From Collinsella sp. AF08-23 (GTDB lineage: Bacteria; Actinomycetota; Coriobacteriia; Coriobacteriales; Coriobacteriaceae), in assembly GCF_003479805.1 (NCBI RefSeq), contig NZ_QUHV01000006.1, positions 1 to 64,000 on the forward strand: 64,000 nt of DNA, written 5' to 3'. Every line of letters starts with the position of its first letter. The stretch's first letter is position 1. Below are positions 53,913 to 63,112 of the stretch, one piece after another. The position numbers and the translations under genes were made by a program. The notes under the pieces were generated by a model that saw only the letters and a list, made by a program, of their open reading frames with translations, searched no databases and was not told the origin of the DNA.

Positions 53913-54638
53913 TTACTTCACGCCCCGTACCAGCTCTTCGACGATCGCCTCGTATGCGGCAACGGGGTCCTCTGACCCTGTGATGGGACGCCCCACCACA
54001 ATATGGCTCGCACCACGCTCGATGGCCTGAGCGGGCGTTGCAACCCGGGACTGGTCGCCGAGCTCCGCACCAGCGGGACGGACCCCGGGCGTGACGATGA
54101 GCGCATCCGGCCCCAACAGCTCACGCATTGCCCGTGCCTCCATGGGAGAGCAGACGATACCGTCGATGCCGTTGGCCTGCGCGAGCGACGCAAGACGGGC
54201 GGCCTCATCGGCCACAGGGGAATCGACGCCGATCTGCGTCAGGGCATCTTGGTTCATACTCGTGAGCACGGTGATGGCAACGAGCTTGGGACGACTACCG
54301 CGAATCTCGGCAGCCTCCTCCGCCCCCTCGCGGCAGGCCGCGAGCATGGCACCGGAACCCAAACCATGCACGGACAACAGGTTCGCACCGGCGAGCGCGG
54401 CAGAACGAGCGGCTCCGCGCACCTGATGCGGGATGTCGTGGAACTTAAGATCCAGGAAAACCTTGAACCCACGTTCATTGAACTCGCGAACGATTTGCGG
54501 ACCTTCGGCATAAAAGAGCGTCATGCCCACCTTGAGCCACTTGGCGTGCCCGGACAGGGCATCGGCAAGCTCGAGGGCGCGGGTACGGTCGCAGTCGATG
54601 GCGACGATAACGCGGTCGCGGGCGTCCGCCTCTAGCAT
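53913..54638 (-). CDS. pyrF: Orotidine 5'-phosphate decarboxylase
   Basis: 241 aa. AIDCDRTRAL near the start, the catalytic FLDLKFHDIPHQVRG (Asp-x-Lys-x-x-Asp), then VTPGVRPAG and VVGRPIT near the end. It makes UMP from OMP. The ATG overlaps the pyrD stop by seven bases. It is the last gene of the pyr operon. Confidence 0.94.
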   Translation of the reverse strand: MLEADARDRVIVAIDCDRTRALELADALSGHAKWLKVGMTLFYAEGPQIVREFNERGFKVFLDLKFHDIPHQVRGAARSAALAGANLLSVHGLGSGAMLAACREGAEEAAEIRGSRPKLVAITVLTSMNQDALTQIGVDSPVADEAARLASLAQANGIDGIVCSPMEARAMRELLGPDALIVTPGVRPAGAELGDQSRVATPAQAIERGASHIVVGRPITGSEDPVAAYEAIVEELVRGVK

Positions 54639-55555
54639 TCAAAGGCTCCGATCAGCTCGTTGATATCACGAACGCCCTGGCTCTCCGCCCACTCCTCGAG
54701 CTCGCGCAGGATGCGCACAGAGGCGTCTGGCTCGACGAAGCTCGCCATGCCAACCGAGACGCAGCAAGCGCCGGCCAAGATGAACTCGGCGGCATCCTCA
54801 CCGGTCATGACGCCACCGACGCCGCAGACCGGAATATCGACCGCATTGGCGGCCTCCCACACCATGCGCACCGCGATGGGATGGCACAGCGGACCGGACA
54901 AACCACCCGTGGGCTTGGAGAGCTTGGAGCGGCGCGTATGCACATCGATCGCCATACCGGGAATGGAGTTGATGACGGTGAGGCCATCAGCTCCCTCCGC
55001 CTCGAGCGCCCGGGAGATCTCGGGAATGCGAACGGGGGCCATCTTCACGAACAGGGGGCGATCGGTCACCTTACGGCACGCGCGCATGACCTCCGCGGCG
55101 CCATCGGGGGTCGAGCCGCAGGCGGCGCCGCCAGCTGCGATGTTGGGGCAGCTCACGTTGATCTCAAAGCCAGCCGCCCACGGGCACAGCTCATCGAACA
55201 TCTCGAGGGCGCGGACGTACTCTTCCGTGGAGTGACCGGCAACCTGGCAGATCACCTGCGTCCCCTTGCCCGTGAGTTCGTCGAGCCATGGACCGTAATC
55301 GCGCGCGAAGGCCTCCACGCCGGGATTCTGAAGGCCCACGGAATTCATCATGCCGCCGCGGACCTCGGTCATGCGGGGTGCGGGATTGCCCGGCCAGGGC
55401 TCCGCCGCACAACCCTTGGTGGTGATGGCGCCGAGCTGACTCACGTCCATGAGCTCGGAGAACTGCCACCCCTGGCCGAACGTCCCCGACGCGGTGTTAA
55501 TGGGGTTCTTCATCTTGACGCCGCCGAAATCGACGGCCATATTCACCTGGCTCAC
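54632..55555 (-). CDS. pyrD: Dihydroorotate dehydrogenase, class 1B catalytic subunit
   Basis: 307 aa. NTASGTFGQGW, FEINVSCPNIAAGGAACG, KMAP and GVGGVMTGEDAAEFI match the FMN subunit of class 1B enzymes. With PyrK it oxidises dihydroorotate using NAD. The GTG start at 55555 overlaps the pyrK stop (GTGA) with AAGGTGG just upstream; the longer arginine-rich frame is a shadow. Pairing with pyrK confirms class 1B. Confidence 0.92.
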   Translation of the reverse strand: MSQVNMAVDFGGVKMKNPINTASGTFGQGWQFSELMDVSQLGAITTKGCAAEPWPGNPAPRMTEVRGGMMNSVGLQNPGVEAFARDYGPWLDELTGKGTQVICQVAGHSTEEYVRALEMFDELCPWAAGFEINVSCPNIAAGGAACGSTPDGAAEVMRACRKVTDRPLFVKMAPVRIPEISRALEAEGADGLTVINSIPGMAIDVHTRRSKLSKPTGGLSGPLCHPIAVRMVWEAANAVDIPVCGVGGVMTGEDAAEFILAGACCVSVGMASFVEPDASVRILRELEEWAESQGVRDINELIGAFEC

Positions 55556-56346
55556 CAGACCACCACCTTGGATGCATCGAACACGGGACCGCACATGCAG
55601 GCGCCTTGCATGCCGGAGGTCGTCTCGACGTTGCACGTGCTGCAGGCGCCAAACCCGCAGCTCATCATGCGCTCGAGAGACGCCTCGCAATACACGCCGG
55701 CATCCGCTGCCGCCTGGGCGACCTTGCTCATCATGACACCGGGACCGCATGTGGCCACGTAGTCGTACCCGCCGGCGGCCAAGAGCTCGGCAGCGGGATC
55801 GGTGCAGAAGCCGCAGCTGCCGGCAGAACCGTCGTCGGTGGCAACGCGAACCGTGCCGCAACCCAGCGCCTCGAAGTCTTCAACGCCCACGAGCTTGTCG
55901 GCCGTCGCCGCGCCCACGCAGGCGTCAACGGCAACACCCGCCGCCGCGAGATCGCGCGCAAGGCACAGCACCGGCGGCACGCCGATGCCGCCGCCCACCA
56001 CGAGCACCCGGCTGGCATCCTCGGGCACGCACCAGCCATGGCCCCCGGGGCCAAGAAGGTCGCTCTTAAAGCCGGGCTTCCACTCCGACATGCGCTGCGT
56101 TCCATTACCCACAACGGCATACCAGATTTCTACCGTACCTGCCTGCGGATCAGCCGCGACATAGCTCAGCGGAATGCGCAGCAGCTCGCTGGCATCGCCG
56201 GGCACGCGAACGTTGACGAACTGGCCGGGCTTGAGCGCGGATGCGAGACGCGGGGCCAAAATGACGAGCGAGAAGATGCCATCGGCGATCTTCTCGTTCG
56301 TGACGACCTCGAAATCGTGCATGCGCGCAGGTGAAGGATTCGGCAT
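55552..56346 (-). CDS. pyrK: Dihydroorotate dehydrogenase electron-transfer subunit
   Basis: 264 aa. FAD domain (RIPLSYVAAD), NAD domain (LVVGGGIGVPPVLCLARDL), and a C-terminal 2Fe-2S set: CGFGACSTC plus a later Cys in GACMCGPVF. It passes electrons from PyrD to NAD. GGAG lies five bases before the ATG at 56346. A hairpin lies between pyrC and pyrK. Confidence 0.92.
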   Translation of the reverse strand: MPNPSPARMHDFEVVTNEKIADGIFSLVILAPRLASALKPGQFVNVRVPGDASELLRIPLSYVAADPQAGTVEIWYAVVGNGTQRMSEWKPGFKSDLLGPGGHGWCVPEDASRVLVVGGGIGVPPVLCLARDLAAAGVAVDACVGAATADKLVGVEDFEALGCGTVRVATDDGSAGSCGFCTDPAAELLAAGGYDYVATCGPGVMMSKVAQAAADAGVYCEASLERMMSCGFGACSTCNVETTSGMQGACMCGPVFDASKVVVW

Positions 56347-56386
56347 ATATGCTCCCCTCCCCATGCGGTGCATGGTCAAGATGTAC

Positions 56387-56421
56387 GCGCGGCCCCGCAA
56401 TGACAAATCGAGGGGCCGCGC
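56387..56421. repeat. Intercistronic hairpin between pyrC and pyrK
   Basis: A perfect 10-bp stem (GCGCGGCCCC / GGGGCCGCGC) with a 15-nt loop in the 93-bp gap. No U-run follows. It may adjust mRNA stability between the two halves of the operon or be a palindrome like those elsewhere. Confidence 0.5.
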
Positions 56422-56439
56422 TATGCAGATACAGCTATC

Positions 56440-57729
56440 TTAGCAAACGACGCCGTTGGCGAGCGTGCGCTTTCCACCCACGAAAACATCCGTGGCGCGA
56501 CCGGTGAGCTCAGCGCCCTTGAATCCGGAATTCTTGGCGTGGCTGACGAAATCGTCCTCAGACACGGTCCAAGCGACATCGGCATCGAAGACGGTGAGGT
56601 CGGCGACGCTGCCCTCGGCGATCGTGACCTGATCGAGCCCGAGGATCTTACGGGGCTCGATAGCCATGAGCTCGACCATGCGGGCGAAGGTGATCTTGCC
56701 CGTCTTGACCAGGTTGGTGATCACCAGGCCGAGCGCGGTCTCGAGGCCGGTCATGCCGAACGGAGCGAGCTCGAACTCGCGGGACTTCTCCCAATCGGAA
56801 TGCGGGGCGTGGTCGGTCGCGATCGCATCCACGGTGCCGTCGATGACGCCCGCGATGAGGGCTTCGGCGTCGGCGGCGGTGCGCAGCGGCGGGTTGACCT
56901 TGAAGCACGTGTTGTAGGTTCCGTCGATGGCATCCTCAGTGAGGAACAGGTGATGCGGGGTAGCCTCGCAGGTAACGGGCAGACCCTTGGCCTTGGCGGC
57001 GCGCACCATATCCAGGCCCTTGGCGGTGGAGATGTGCTGGATGTGCAGCTTGGCACCGGTGAGCTCGGCGATCATGATGTCGCGCATGATCTGGAGCTCC
57101 TCGCCTTCCGCCGGCCAACCGAGCAGGCCGAGACGGGTGGAGACGGCGCCCTCGTTGATCTGACCATCGCCCACGAGGTCCTCGTCCTGGCAATGGCTCA
57201 TGAAGACTTTGCCGAACATCTGGCCGTAATCCATGGCGCGGCGCAGCATGCCGGCGCCCTGGACGCCATGGCCGTCATCGGTGAAGGCCACGCAGCCGTG
57301 CTCGACCATATCGCCCATCTCGGAGATGATCTCGCCCTTGAGGCCCTTCGTCATGGCACCGGAGGGGTACACGCGGCAGTGGCCCTTGGCGGCGGCGACG
57401 GACTTGATGTACTCGACCACGACGCCGTTGTCGGTCACGGGCTTGGTGTTGGGCATGGAGCACACGCCGGTGAAGCCACCGTGCGCGGCAGCGGCGGTCT
57501 CGGACTCGATGTCGCCCTTGGCCTCAAAGCCGGGCTCGCGCAGATGCACGTGCATGTCCACCAGACCGGGGACGAGATACCTGCCGGTAAGATCGATGAC
57601 TTCGGCAGCATCGCACGTGAGGTTCTCGCCGACAGCGGCGATCTTGTCGCCCTCGACGAGCACGTCTACACATCCGTCAAGCTCGACGGCAGGGTCGACG
57701 ACGTGGGCATTCTTAAGAAGCAAGGCCAT
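56440..57729 (-). CDS. pyrC: Dihydroorotase
   Basis: 429 aa, class I type. VDMHVHLREPG (HxH), the FMSHCQDEDL and HIQHIST histidine regions, and ATDHAPHSDWEK. It closes carbamoyl-aspartate to dihydroorotate with bound zinc. The ATG at 57729 lies inside the end of pyrB (17-base overlap), with GGAGG eight bases upstream. The arginine-rich upstream frame is not coding. Confidence 0.94.
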   Translation of the reverse strand: MALLLKNAHVVDPAVELDGCVDVLVEGDKIAAVGENLTCDAAEVIDLTGRYLVPGLVDMHVHLREPGFEAKGDIESETAAAAHGGFTGVCSMPNTKPVTDNGVVVEYIKSVAAAKGHCRVYPSGAMTKGLKGEIISEMGDMVEHGCVAFTDDGHGVQGAGMLRRAMDYGQMFGKVFMSHCQDEDLVGDGQINEGAVSTRLGLLGWPAEGEELQIMRDIMIAELTGAKLHIQHISTAKGLDMVRAAKAKGLPVTCEATPHHLFLTEDAIDGTYNTCFKVNPPLRTAADAEALIAGVIDGTVDAIATDHAPHSDWEKSREFELAPFGMTGLETALGLVITNLVKTGKITFARMVELMAIEPRKILGLDQVTIAEGSVADLTVFDADVAWTVSEDDFVSHAKNSGFKGAELTGRATDVFVGGKRTLANGVVC

Positions 57730-58657
57730 TATCGGCACCTCCAAGCAGCAGATACAGGGCAGCCATGCGCACGCAGATACCGGCGTACACCTGGTCGAGG
57801 ATGACGGAGCGCTCCGGATGGTCGGGCATGTAGGAGTCGAACTCGACGCCACGGTTGATCGGGCCGGGGTGGCACACGATCGCATCGGGCCTCATGAGGC
57901 CCTCGCGGGCCTTGGTGAGACCGTAGAGGCGGTGATACTCGCGCTCGCTCGGGAACGGCGCGCCCTCAAGGCGCTCACGCTGGATGCGCAGCATGTAGAC
58001 GACGTCAAGATCGGGAAGGACATCGTCGAGGCTGTTCGACACATGGTCGGCGCCCAGGATGTCGGGACGGGGCGGCATGAGGGTGTTGGGACCCACGGCC
58101 GTGACCTCGGCACCCATGATCTTGAGCGCGGGGATGAGGGAGCCGCACACGCGGGAGTGACCGATATCGCCCACGACGCCCACCTTGAGGCCGTCGAAGC
58201 TTCCCTTGCGCTCCCAGATGGAGTACAGGTCGAGCAGCGCCTGGGTGGGGTGGCCGTGCTTGCCGTCACCGGCGTCGATGACGACGGCAGGGCTCGCCTG
58301 GCTCACGATGTGAGGCGCACCGGCGTGCTTGTCGCGCACGACGATGCAGTCGATCTTATAGGCGTCGAGCGTCATGACGGTGTCGATGAGGCTCTCGCCC
58401 TTCACCGTGGAGGTGGAGGAGCCGCCAAAGTTCAGCGTGTCCGCGGAAAGACGCTTCTCGGCCAGCTCGAAGGAGCTGCGGGTGCGCGTAGAGGGCTCGT
58501 TGAACATGTTGACGATGGTCTTGCCCTTGAGGGTCGGAACCTTCTTAATGGTGCGCTCATTGACCTCGGAGAACGCCTTGGCGGTCTGCAGGATCGTCAT
58601 GAGCTCGGTATCGGAATACTCGGAGATGTCGATGAGGTGCTTGTGGTTGTTGAACAC
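57713..58657 (-). CDS. pyrB: Aspartate carbamoyltransferase catalytic subunit
   Basis: 314 aa. Carbamoyl-phosphate motif FNEPSTRTRSSFE, then GDGKHGHPTQALLDLY and CHPGPINRG. It commits carbamoyl phosphate to pyrimidines. The start is GTG. No regulatory subunit gene (pyrI) is present, so it is probably not CTP-controlled that way. It lies three bases downstream of pyrR. Confidence 0.95.
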   Translation of the reverse strand: MFNNHKHLIDISEYSDTELMTILQTAKAFSEVNERTIKKVPTLKGKTIVNMFNEPSTRTRSSFELAEKRLSADTLNFGGSSTSTVKGESLIDTVMTLDAYKIDCIVVRDKHAGAPHIVSQASPAVVIDAGDGKHGHPTQALLDLYSIWERKGSFDGLKVGVVGDIGHSRVCGSLIPALKIMGAEVTAVGPNTLMPPRPDILGADHVSNSLDDVLPDLDVVYMLRIQRERLEGAPFPSEREYHRLYGLTKAREGLMRPDAIVCHPGPINRGVEFDSYMPDHPERSVILDQVYAGICVRMAALYLLLGGADNGLAS

Positions 58658-58660
58658 GGA

Positions 58661-59239
58661 TTACTCGCCTCCCAGCGGCGCGGAGCCAACGTGGCCACCC
58701 GGCGCGACGTCGAAGATCTCGACGGCGGAACGGCCGTCGACCTCCTCAAGATACAGACGGACGTTCTCCTCGTGAGAGGACGGGACGTTCTTACCCACGA
58801 AGTCGGGGCAGATGGGCAGCTCGCGATGGCCGCGGTCAACGAGGACGGCGAGCTCGACGCGGCTGGGGCGACCCAGGTCCATGATGGCGTCGAGGGCGGC
58901 GCGGATGGTGCGGCCGGTGTAGAGAATATCGTCCACGAGCACGATGCGCTTGGCATCCAGGTTGAACGCGATGTCCGTGGCGTGGACCGCAGGAGCGAAG
59001 TTGGTGAGGTAGTCGTCGCGGTAGAAGCTGATGTCGAGGCTTCCCAGCGGGACGCGCACCCCCTCGATACGCTCGATCTCGTCCACGAGTTTCTTTGCGA
59101 GCAAATCGCCGCGGGTCACGATACCCACAAGCGCGAGGTCCTCAACGCCCTCGTTCTTCTCGACGATCTCGTGCGCGATGCGGGTGATGGCGCGGTTGAT
59201 CGCGGTGTCATCCATGATGACGGCCTTAGGTGAAGACAT
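58661..59239 (-). CDS. pyrR: Pyrimidine operon RNA-binding regulator / uracil phosphoribosyltransferase PyrR
   Basis: 192 aa. PRPP motif [14 protein letters not shown] (near 106-119), [12 protein letters not shown] and YRDDYLT. PyrR senses UMP and binds pyr mRNA to favour termination; it often has UPRTase activity. AAGGAG precedes the ATG at 59239. A matching RNA site and terminator lie in the leader at 59288-59332. Confidence 0.93.
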   Translation of the reverse strand: MSSPKAVIMDDTAINRAITRIAHEIVEKNEGVEDLALVGIVTRGDLLAKKLVDEIERIEGVRVPLGSLDISFYRDDYLTNFAPAVHATDIAFNLDAKRIVLVDDILYTGRTIRAALDAIMDLGRPSRVELAVLVDRGHRELPICPDFVGKNVPSSHEENVRLYLEEVDGRSAVEIFDVAPGGHVGSAPLGGE

Positions 59240-59287
59240 GCTCTCGAACTCCTTCCTTACACTCTTGACCTGCGACAATTGCAGGTC

Positions 59288-59332
59288 AAAAAAATAATGC
59301 CCGACCGCTTGGCGTGCGAGCATCACAGGAAG
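59288..59332 (-). promoter_or_regulatory. PyrR-type attenuator of the pyr operon
   Basis: On the minus strand CTTCCTGTGATGCT (59319-59332) matches the PyrR loop consensus ARUCCNGNGAGGYU at 11 of 14 positions. It overlaps the start of a terminator: stem ATGCTCG / CGGGCAT with an inner CGC/GCG pair, then TTATTTTTTT. PyrR binding should expose the terminator when UMP is high. A second hairpin (TTGACCTGC / GCAGGTCAA) follows just before pyrR. Confidence 0.65.
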
Positions 59333-59406
59333 GCATATATGCTGGGCGCGGGCGCCCCGCTTGATGGTCCTTGTGGTATCTCGTACGCACTTAAAGGTCT
59401 TTGTCC

Positions 59407-59412
59407 ATTGTA
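59407..59412 (-). promoter_or_regulatory. Candidate -10 of the pyr operon promoter
   Basis: TACAAT on the minus strand, about 75 bp upstream of the PyrR loop site and downstream of palindrome copy D. A TTCGAC at 15-bp spacing is the only -35 candidate. Confidence 0.35.
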
Positions 59413-59477
59413 CACGGTATGGCGGATGTCGAACATGGTGAATAGAATTTCGCGCGGAGCGCATAAAAAGCGAAGAT

Positions 59478-59610
59478 GGCGACCTGTTGATGCCCAGGGA
59501 TATACCCCGCCTGCTCGAACAGTCCTGCTCGCACGAAGGCCACATTAAGTGGCCTTCGGCTTGTGCGGAACTCGCATTCGGGGTATATCCCTGGGCACCC
59601 ACAGGTCGCC
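59478..59610. repeat. Family-1 palindromic element, copy D
   Basis: 32-bp arms (59478-59509 and 59579-59610) with two mismatches, unlike any other copy. Core blocks CAGTCCTGCTCG..ACGAAG and CTTGTGCGGAAC. Apical stem GAAGGCCAC, loop ATTAA, GTGGCCTTC. It lies between the C39-like gene and the pyr promoter region. Confidence 0.87.
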
Positions 59611-59634
59611 ACGCGTCGCAACGGAGACTTGCCT

Positions 59635-60369
59635 CTACGATTCCGATACTGTCATCGCGAGGCTGCCGCATTCCTCCCACAGGGTTTGGAATGAGTTCGT
59701 ATCGTACTCGACGAGGCCGACGAGCGGATCGGCGACGTAGGTAACCCCACCTTGAACACGGTAAAGCAATACGCAATGGAAGTTCCGATACAGGCGATAG
59801 CCACGTGCGCCCGTGGTGGAAAAGCGCGGTGACTCGAAATCCGTCGTGATCCACGTGAGCACGGGGTACCCACGTTCGACAACTGTTGCAACCTCATCGA
59901 AGGAGCACCCGGTGAGCTCAACGCCGTGGAGTGGCGCATCCACGGCAGCCGCATACGCATCTGCGCAGACTACCACGGCGGGCGGCATGGCGCTGCCGGA
60001 ACTCCGCGCGTCGCCTGCAAAATGGTTGACGAAATCGCTCCACGTGGGGTCGGTCGGCATGTACGTGTCTATGAGCGCGGAAGGCTCAACCGAATACCCC
60101 ATCGAACGCAGACACATAGCGAGCGAAAACGCCTCGCATCCCGACGGATACTCCGGGTTTTGGTACAGCGGCGCGACGATGGGCTCCTGCGAACGCCTGG
60201 GAAACTCCTCTAGACGTGAGGATGGCCCTCCAAACACGAAGCTACTTCCCCATGCACATGCAGCGGCCAAGCACATCGCTAAAAGCATCAACAGTGCACA
60301 TCCTTTGCGTCCAGCGTGCTTGCGCCTTGGCCTACCAGCACGACACCCGCCATTGAGCAATTCAGACAT
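59635..60369 (-). CDS. Secreted C39-like peptidase-fold protein
   Basis: 244 aa. Basic start, then a signal-anchor helix ([18 protein letters not shown], residues 24-41). The C39-like fold shows [17 protein letters not shown] (catalytic-type Cys), [10 protein letters not shown] (His) and VADPLVG (Asp). It is probably extracytoplasmic and may cleave peptides or cross-bridges. The Cys-His-Asp set looks intact; the target is unknown. AAGG lies seven bases before the ATG. Confidence 0.78.
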   Translation of the reverse strand: MSELLNGGCRAGRPRRKHAGRKGCALLMLLAMCLAAACAWGSSFVFGGPSSRLEEFPRRSQEPIVAPLYQNPEYPSGCEAFSLAMCLRSMGYSVEPSALIDTYMPTDPTWSDFVNHFAGDARSSGSAMPPAVVVCADAYAAAVDAPLHGVELTGCSFDEVATVVERGYPVLTWITTDFESPRFSTTGARGYRLYRNFHCVLLYRVQGGVTYVADPLVGLVEYDTNSFQTLWEECGSLAMTVSES

Positions 60370-60490
60370 CCGATGGCCTTCCTTTCCCCGTGTTTCCTCG
60401 AGCGCGGCTCATGCACGCGCATCGCGGTCATACGTCGACAAGGAACATAGGAGGCGCGAACGGCTTCGTCTGCCATCAGAGGATATGAAT

Positions 60491-60526
60491 ACGCCGTGTG
60501 CGCCTGATGACAGGCGCACACGGCGT
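60491..60526 (-). terminator. Terminator hairpin after the tandem LuxR gene
   Basis: A perfect 16-bp stem (ACGCCGTGTGCGCCTG / CAGGCGCACACGGCGT) with a 4-nt loop, 33 bp after the stop codon. On the minus strand ATTCATAT follows, a weak U-run. The rest of the 189-bp gap shows no further feature. Confidence 0.65.
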
Positions 60527-60558
60527 GGAAACACTCGAGAAGGACATTGTTCAGTGCC

Positions 60559-63096
60559 TTAAAGCCCCGCATCCCTTCGCAGCAAAGCAACAAGCTGGGC
60601 GCGACGATGAACGCGTAGCAGTCGATAGGCGGCATCCCGGGCGGAGTTGACGGTGCCGATTGAATAGCACATCGCGCGGGCGATCTGTGGGCCCGACTCC
60701 CCCGCGACGATACGCAGCGCAACTTCAACCTGGACAGAGTTGAGGCCTCGACCTGCAAGGTAACTCTCCAGCCGAGAACGATCCTCATTGTGAGAAGCGA
60801 GGAGCGCCGCGGCATAGCGCTCATTACGGACATCGGTAAGAAGCCGAACACCCGCCCATACGGTCAGGAGCATCAACAAGGTCAGACAGGTGACAATCGC
60901 CACGAGCATCGCGGTTCTGACATCGCCCATGCCGCTCGCCGGTACGACATCTCCCATGGACGCGTATCCTCCGAAAACCACATCTCTAAACTGGGCATAT
61001 GAGAGGTCGGCGTACACATTCGTCACCTTGCCACCGCCGAGGATGCCCGCCACCCCAAACAGCGCACAGAGCGGCAACCCACGAGCCGACATCCGCACCG
61101 TGTTGCGTAAAGACAATGCGAGCAGGTAGATTACAAGCACGGACGTGCCAAAGAGGGCGACGGACGCTTGCCCTGATTCCGCAGCGAACACAACCACCAG
61201 CGTGCCGCTGAGAAGCTGGCGCGTGGCCCCCACCCCTTGGGAGCGTAGCCCTCCAACGCACACAACGATGATGCATCCGAACAGTGGCATCATGAGCGGT
61301 GCGAAGCTGAGCGGTGAGGCCGAGCGCCACACCTCCTCCCAAGCAATGCCGATCATAAGGGAAAGCAGCGCCAAGTAGACAACATGGAGAACGTCAAGCG
61401 TCACGCCCGGAGACGTGGGAGCGACGGGGACAGACGAGATCGCCGCCCCTCCGGCATCGTGATGACACATCCAAGAGATGGACGAGGAGATTGCACAGAG
61501 CACGATGGCCACGATGGCAGCGCAGCTCAATAATCCCGGAATTGCCGACGCGAAGACGATCTCGCATAGGACTCCCCACGTGGCAGCTCGAGCCTGCGGG
61601 CCGAACGGCTCGAAGGCCTCGTCGCCTACCAAGCGTCCTCCCCGGGAAGAGGACAGCTTATGCGCAGAGCGCAGAGAAGCCGTGACGCCCCCATCCGTCC
61701 CCGTGTGGGAAAATGCCCATGCAGCCGCCGTGCATGCCATCACGATCCCTGCGCGAAGTACAACGTCGCCCGCGCCCCATGACTGGTCAAGAGCGGTTGG
61801 CAGGGCAACCGAAGCGATGGCAAAACCCACTGTTGCCGAGCAGAACGCACGCGATGCGCGCTGAACACCACGGAGACGACCCGAGCCGCGACGCTTAAAG
61901 GACTCTCGTTCATTCGGAGTAGGCGTGTCTGGTGATGACAGGGGCTCAACGACTGCCTGCCGGGCGACCAGCTCGCGTGCTTCTGTGAGCGAGGCGACCT
62001 CCATCTTGCGGTACGCACGTTGCTGATACGCACGAACGGTCGGAGCCTTGATGCCCAATCGCTCCGCGATGGCAGCGGAGGTCATCCCATCCAGCGCAAG
62101 GAGAAGGCACACTGTCTCGCGCTCCGTCAGATGGTACGTCTCAGCCAGTCGCTCATGCCGCCGCTCGTCTCCCTCGTCCAAGTCCAAAGACGATTCGTCG
62201 GCTCCGCCCTCCACAGCTTCTTGTCCCGTATGCCGCCAGACCACAAACACGCCGGCGATCACCGCCACAACCAGAACCATGCACAGGCCATAGGAGGCAA
62301 GCTCTCCAAATGGCCCCCTTAGAGGAATCGCACACGAAGCCGCATAGGAGGCGACTTCGCCCGATGCATATGAGCCCAGCAGGGCGCATGCGTAACGCCG
62401 TGATACTCCCGTGGGACTTCCAACACCAGGCCGCGCAATTCGAACCACCCACATGCCGACGCCTATCACGGATGCCACGAGCCCCAAGCTCGCCATCGGA
62501 TTCCCCACAACCTGCGTTCCCCACAAAGCCCCACATGCAAAATGGGGAAAGCACCACATCATGGCGAGAGGCCGTAAACATCCGATGCAAAAGAACAACG
62601 CTGGCACCATGCGCATTCGACGCGCGTCAAAAACACGGGAGACGCCCGATGGTCCCGCATCGTCACGTCCCCCGCACCCCTTCGCAAGGAAAATCCCCTC
62701 CCAAGACCAGCATGCAGCGGCAATTGCAGACGCAATGAGGCAGATGAGGCGCTCATCAAGCACATAGGGCAGCTGGCCCATTAGGAAACCCGCGAACACC
62801 TGCACCAGAGTGTATGAGCACCCCGCCACAAACGTGGCCGCCCCGCCAAACACACGGCGAGGAACAGTGAGCCGATTGCACAGCCCCGGGTTCAACAGCA
62901 GGACCGCCGCAACGATCCAAACCCCCAGCGCCATCGCCGTGAAAACGGGGTCGCGGCTCATCGAGGCGCTCTCTCCCATCGCCGGATAACCTGCCCAGAG
63001 CAGTATGCCCCAGGCAACCCACAACACCGTTGGAATATGTACGTTCTGCCTTTGCATCATGCTCCGAATTGTAACCATCACTTCCGCGACAAACAT
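60559..63096 (-). CDS. Membrane protein with two LuxR-type HTH domains (tandem fusion)
   Basis: 845 aa in two similar halves. Half 1: about eight membrane helices (20-288), then a LuxR-type HTH at about 321-380 (LTERETVCLLLALDGMTSAA, IAERLGIKAPTVRAY). Half 2: about eight helices (418-750), then a second HTH at about 783-843 (LNSVQVEVALRIVAGESGPQ, IGTVNSARDAAYRLL). Single membrane-LuxR proteins are common in Coriobacteriia; a tandem is unusual. Ligand and targets are unknown. The start is uncertain (63096, or the ATGs at 63078-63057). It lies 16 bases after the upstream gene. Confidence 0.85.
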   Translation of the reverse strand: MFVAEVMVTIRSMMQRQNVHIPTVLWVAWGILLWAGYPAMGESASMSRDPVFTAMALGVWIVAAVLLLNPGLCNRLTVPRRVFGGAATFVAGCSYTLVQVFAGFLMGQLPYVLDERLICLIASAIAAACWSWEGIFLAKGCGGRDDAGPSGVSRVFDARRMRMVPALFFCIGCLRPLAMMWCFPHFACGALWGTQVVGNPMASLGLVASVIGVGMWVVRIARPGVGSPTGVSRRYACALLGSYASGEVASYAASCAIPLRGPFGELASYGLCMVLVVAVIAGVFVVWRHTGQEAVEGGADESSLDLDEGDERRHERLAETYHLTERETVCLLLALDGMTSAAIAERLGIKAPTVRAYQQRAYRKMEVASLTEARELVARQAVVEPLSSPDTPTPNERESFKRRGSGRLRGVQRASRAFCSATVGFAIASVALPTALDQSWGAGDVVLRAGIVMACTAAAWAFSHTGTDGGVTASLRSAHKLSSSRGGRLVGDEAFEPFGPQARAATWGVLCEIVFASAIPGLLSCAAIVAIVLCAISSSISWMCHHDAGGAAISSVPVAPTSPGVTLDVLHVVYLALLSLMIGIAWEEVWRSASPLSFAPLMMPLFGCIIVVCVGGLRSQGVGATRQLLSGTLVVVFAAESGQASVALFGTSVLVIYLLALSLRNTVRMSARGLPLCALFGVAGILGGGKVTNVYADLSYAQFRDVVFGGYASMGDVVPASGMGDVRTAMLVAIVTCLTLLMLLTVWAGVRLLTDVRNERYAAALLASHNEDRSRLESYLAGRGLNSVQVEVALRIVAGESGPQIARAMCYSIGTVNSARDAAYRLLRVHRRAQLVALLRRDAGL

Positions 63097-63112
63097 GCAC
63101 CGTCGAGGCTAC

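Noticed and set aside
54632..55861. 409-aa form of PyrD starting at 55861
   Set aside because: The extra N-terminus is arginine-rich and lies inside pyrK; the GTG at 55555 with GTGA overlap is the real start.
57233..59233. 666-aa open frame on the plus strand opposite the pyr genes
   Set aside because: It spans pyrC, pyrB and pyrR, all with clear motifs on the minus strand; a codon-bias shadow.
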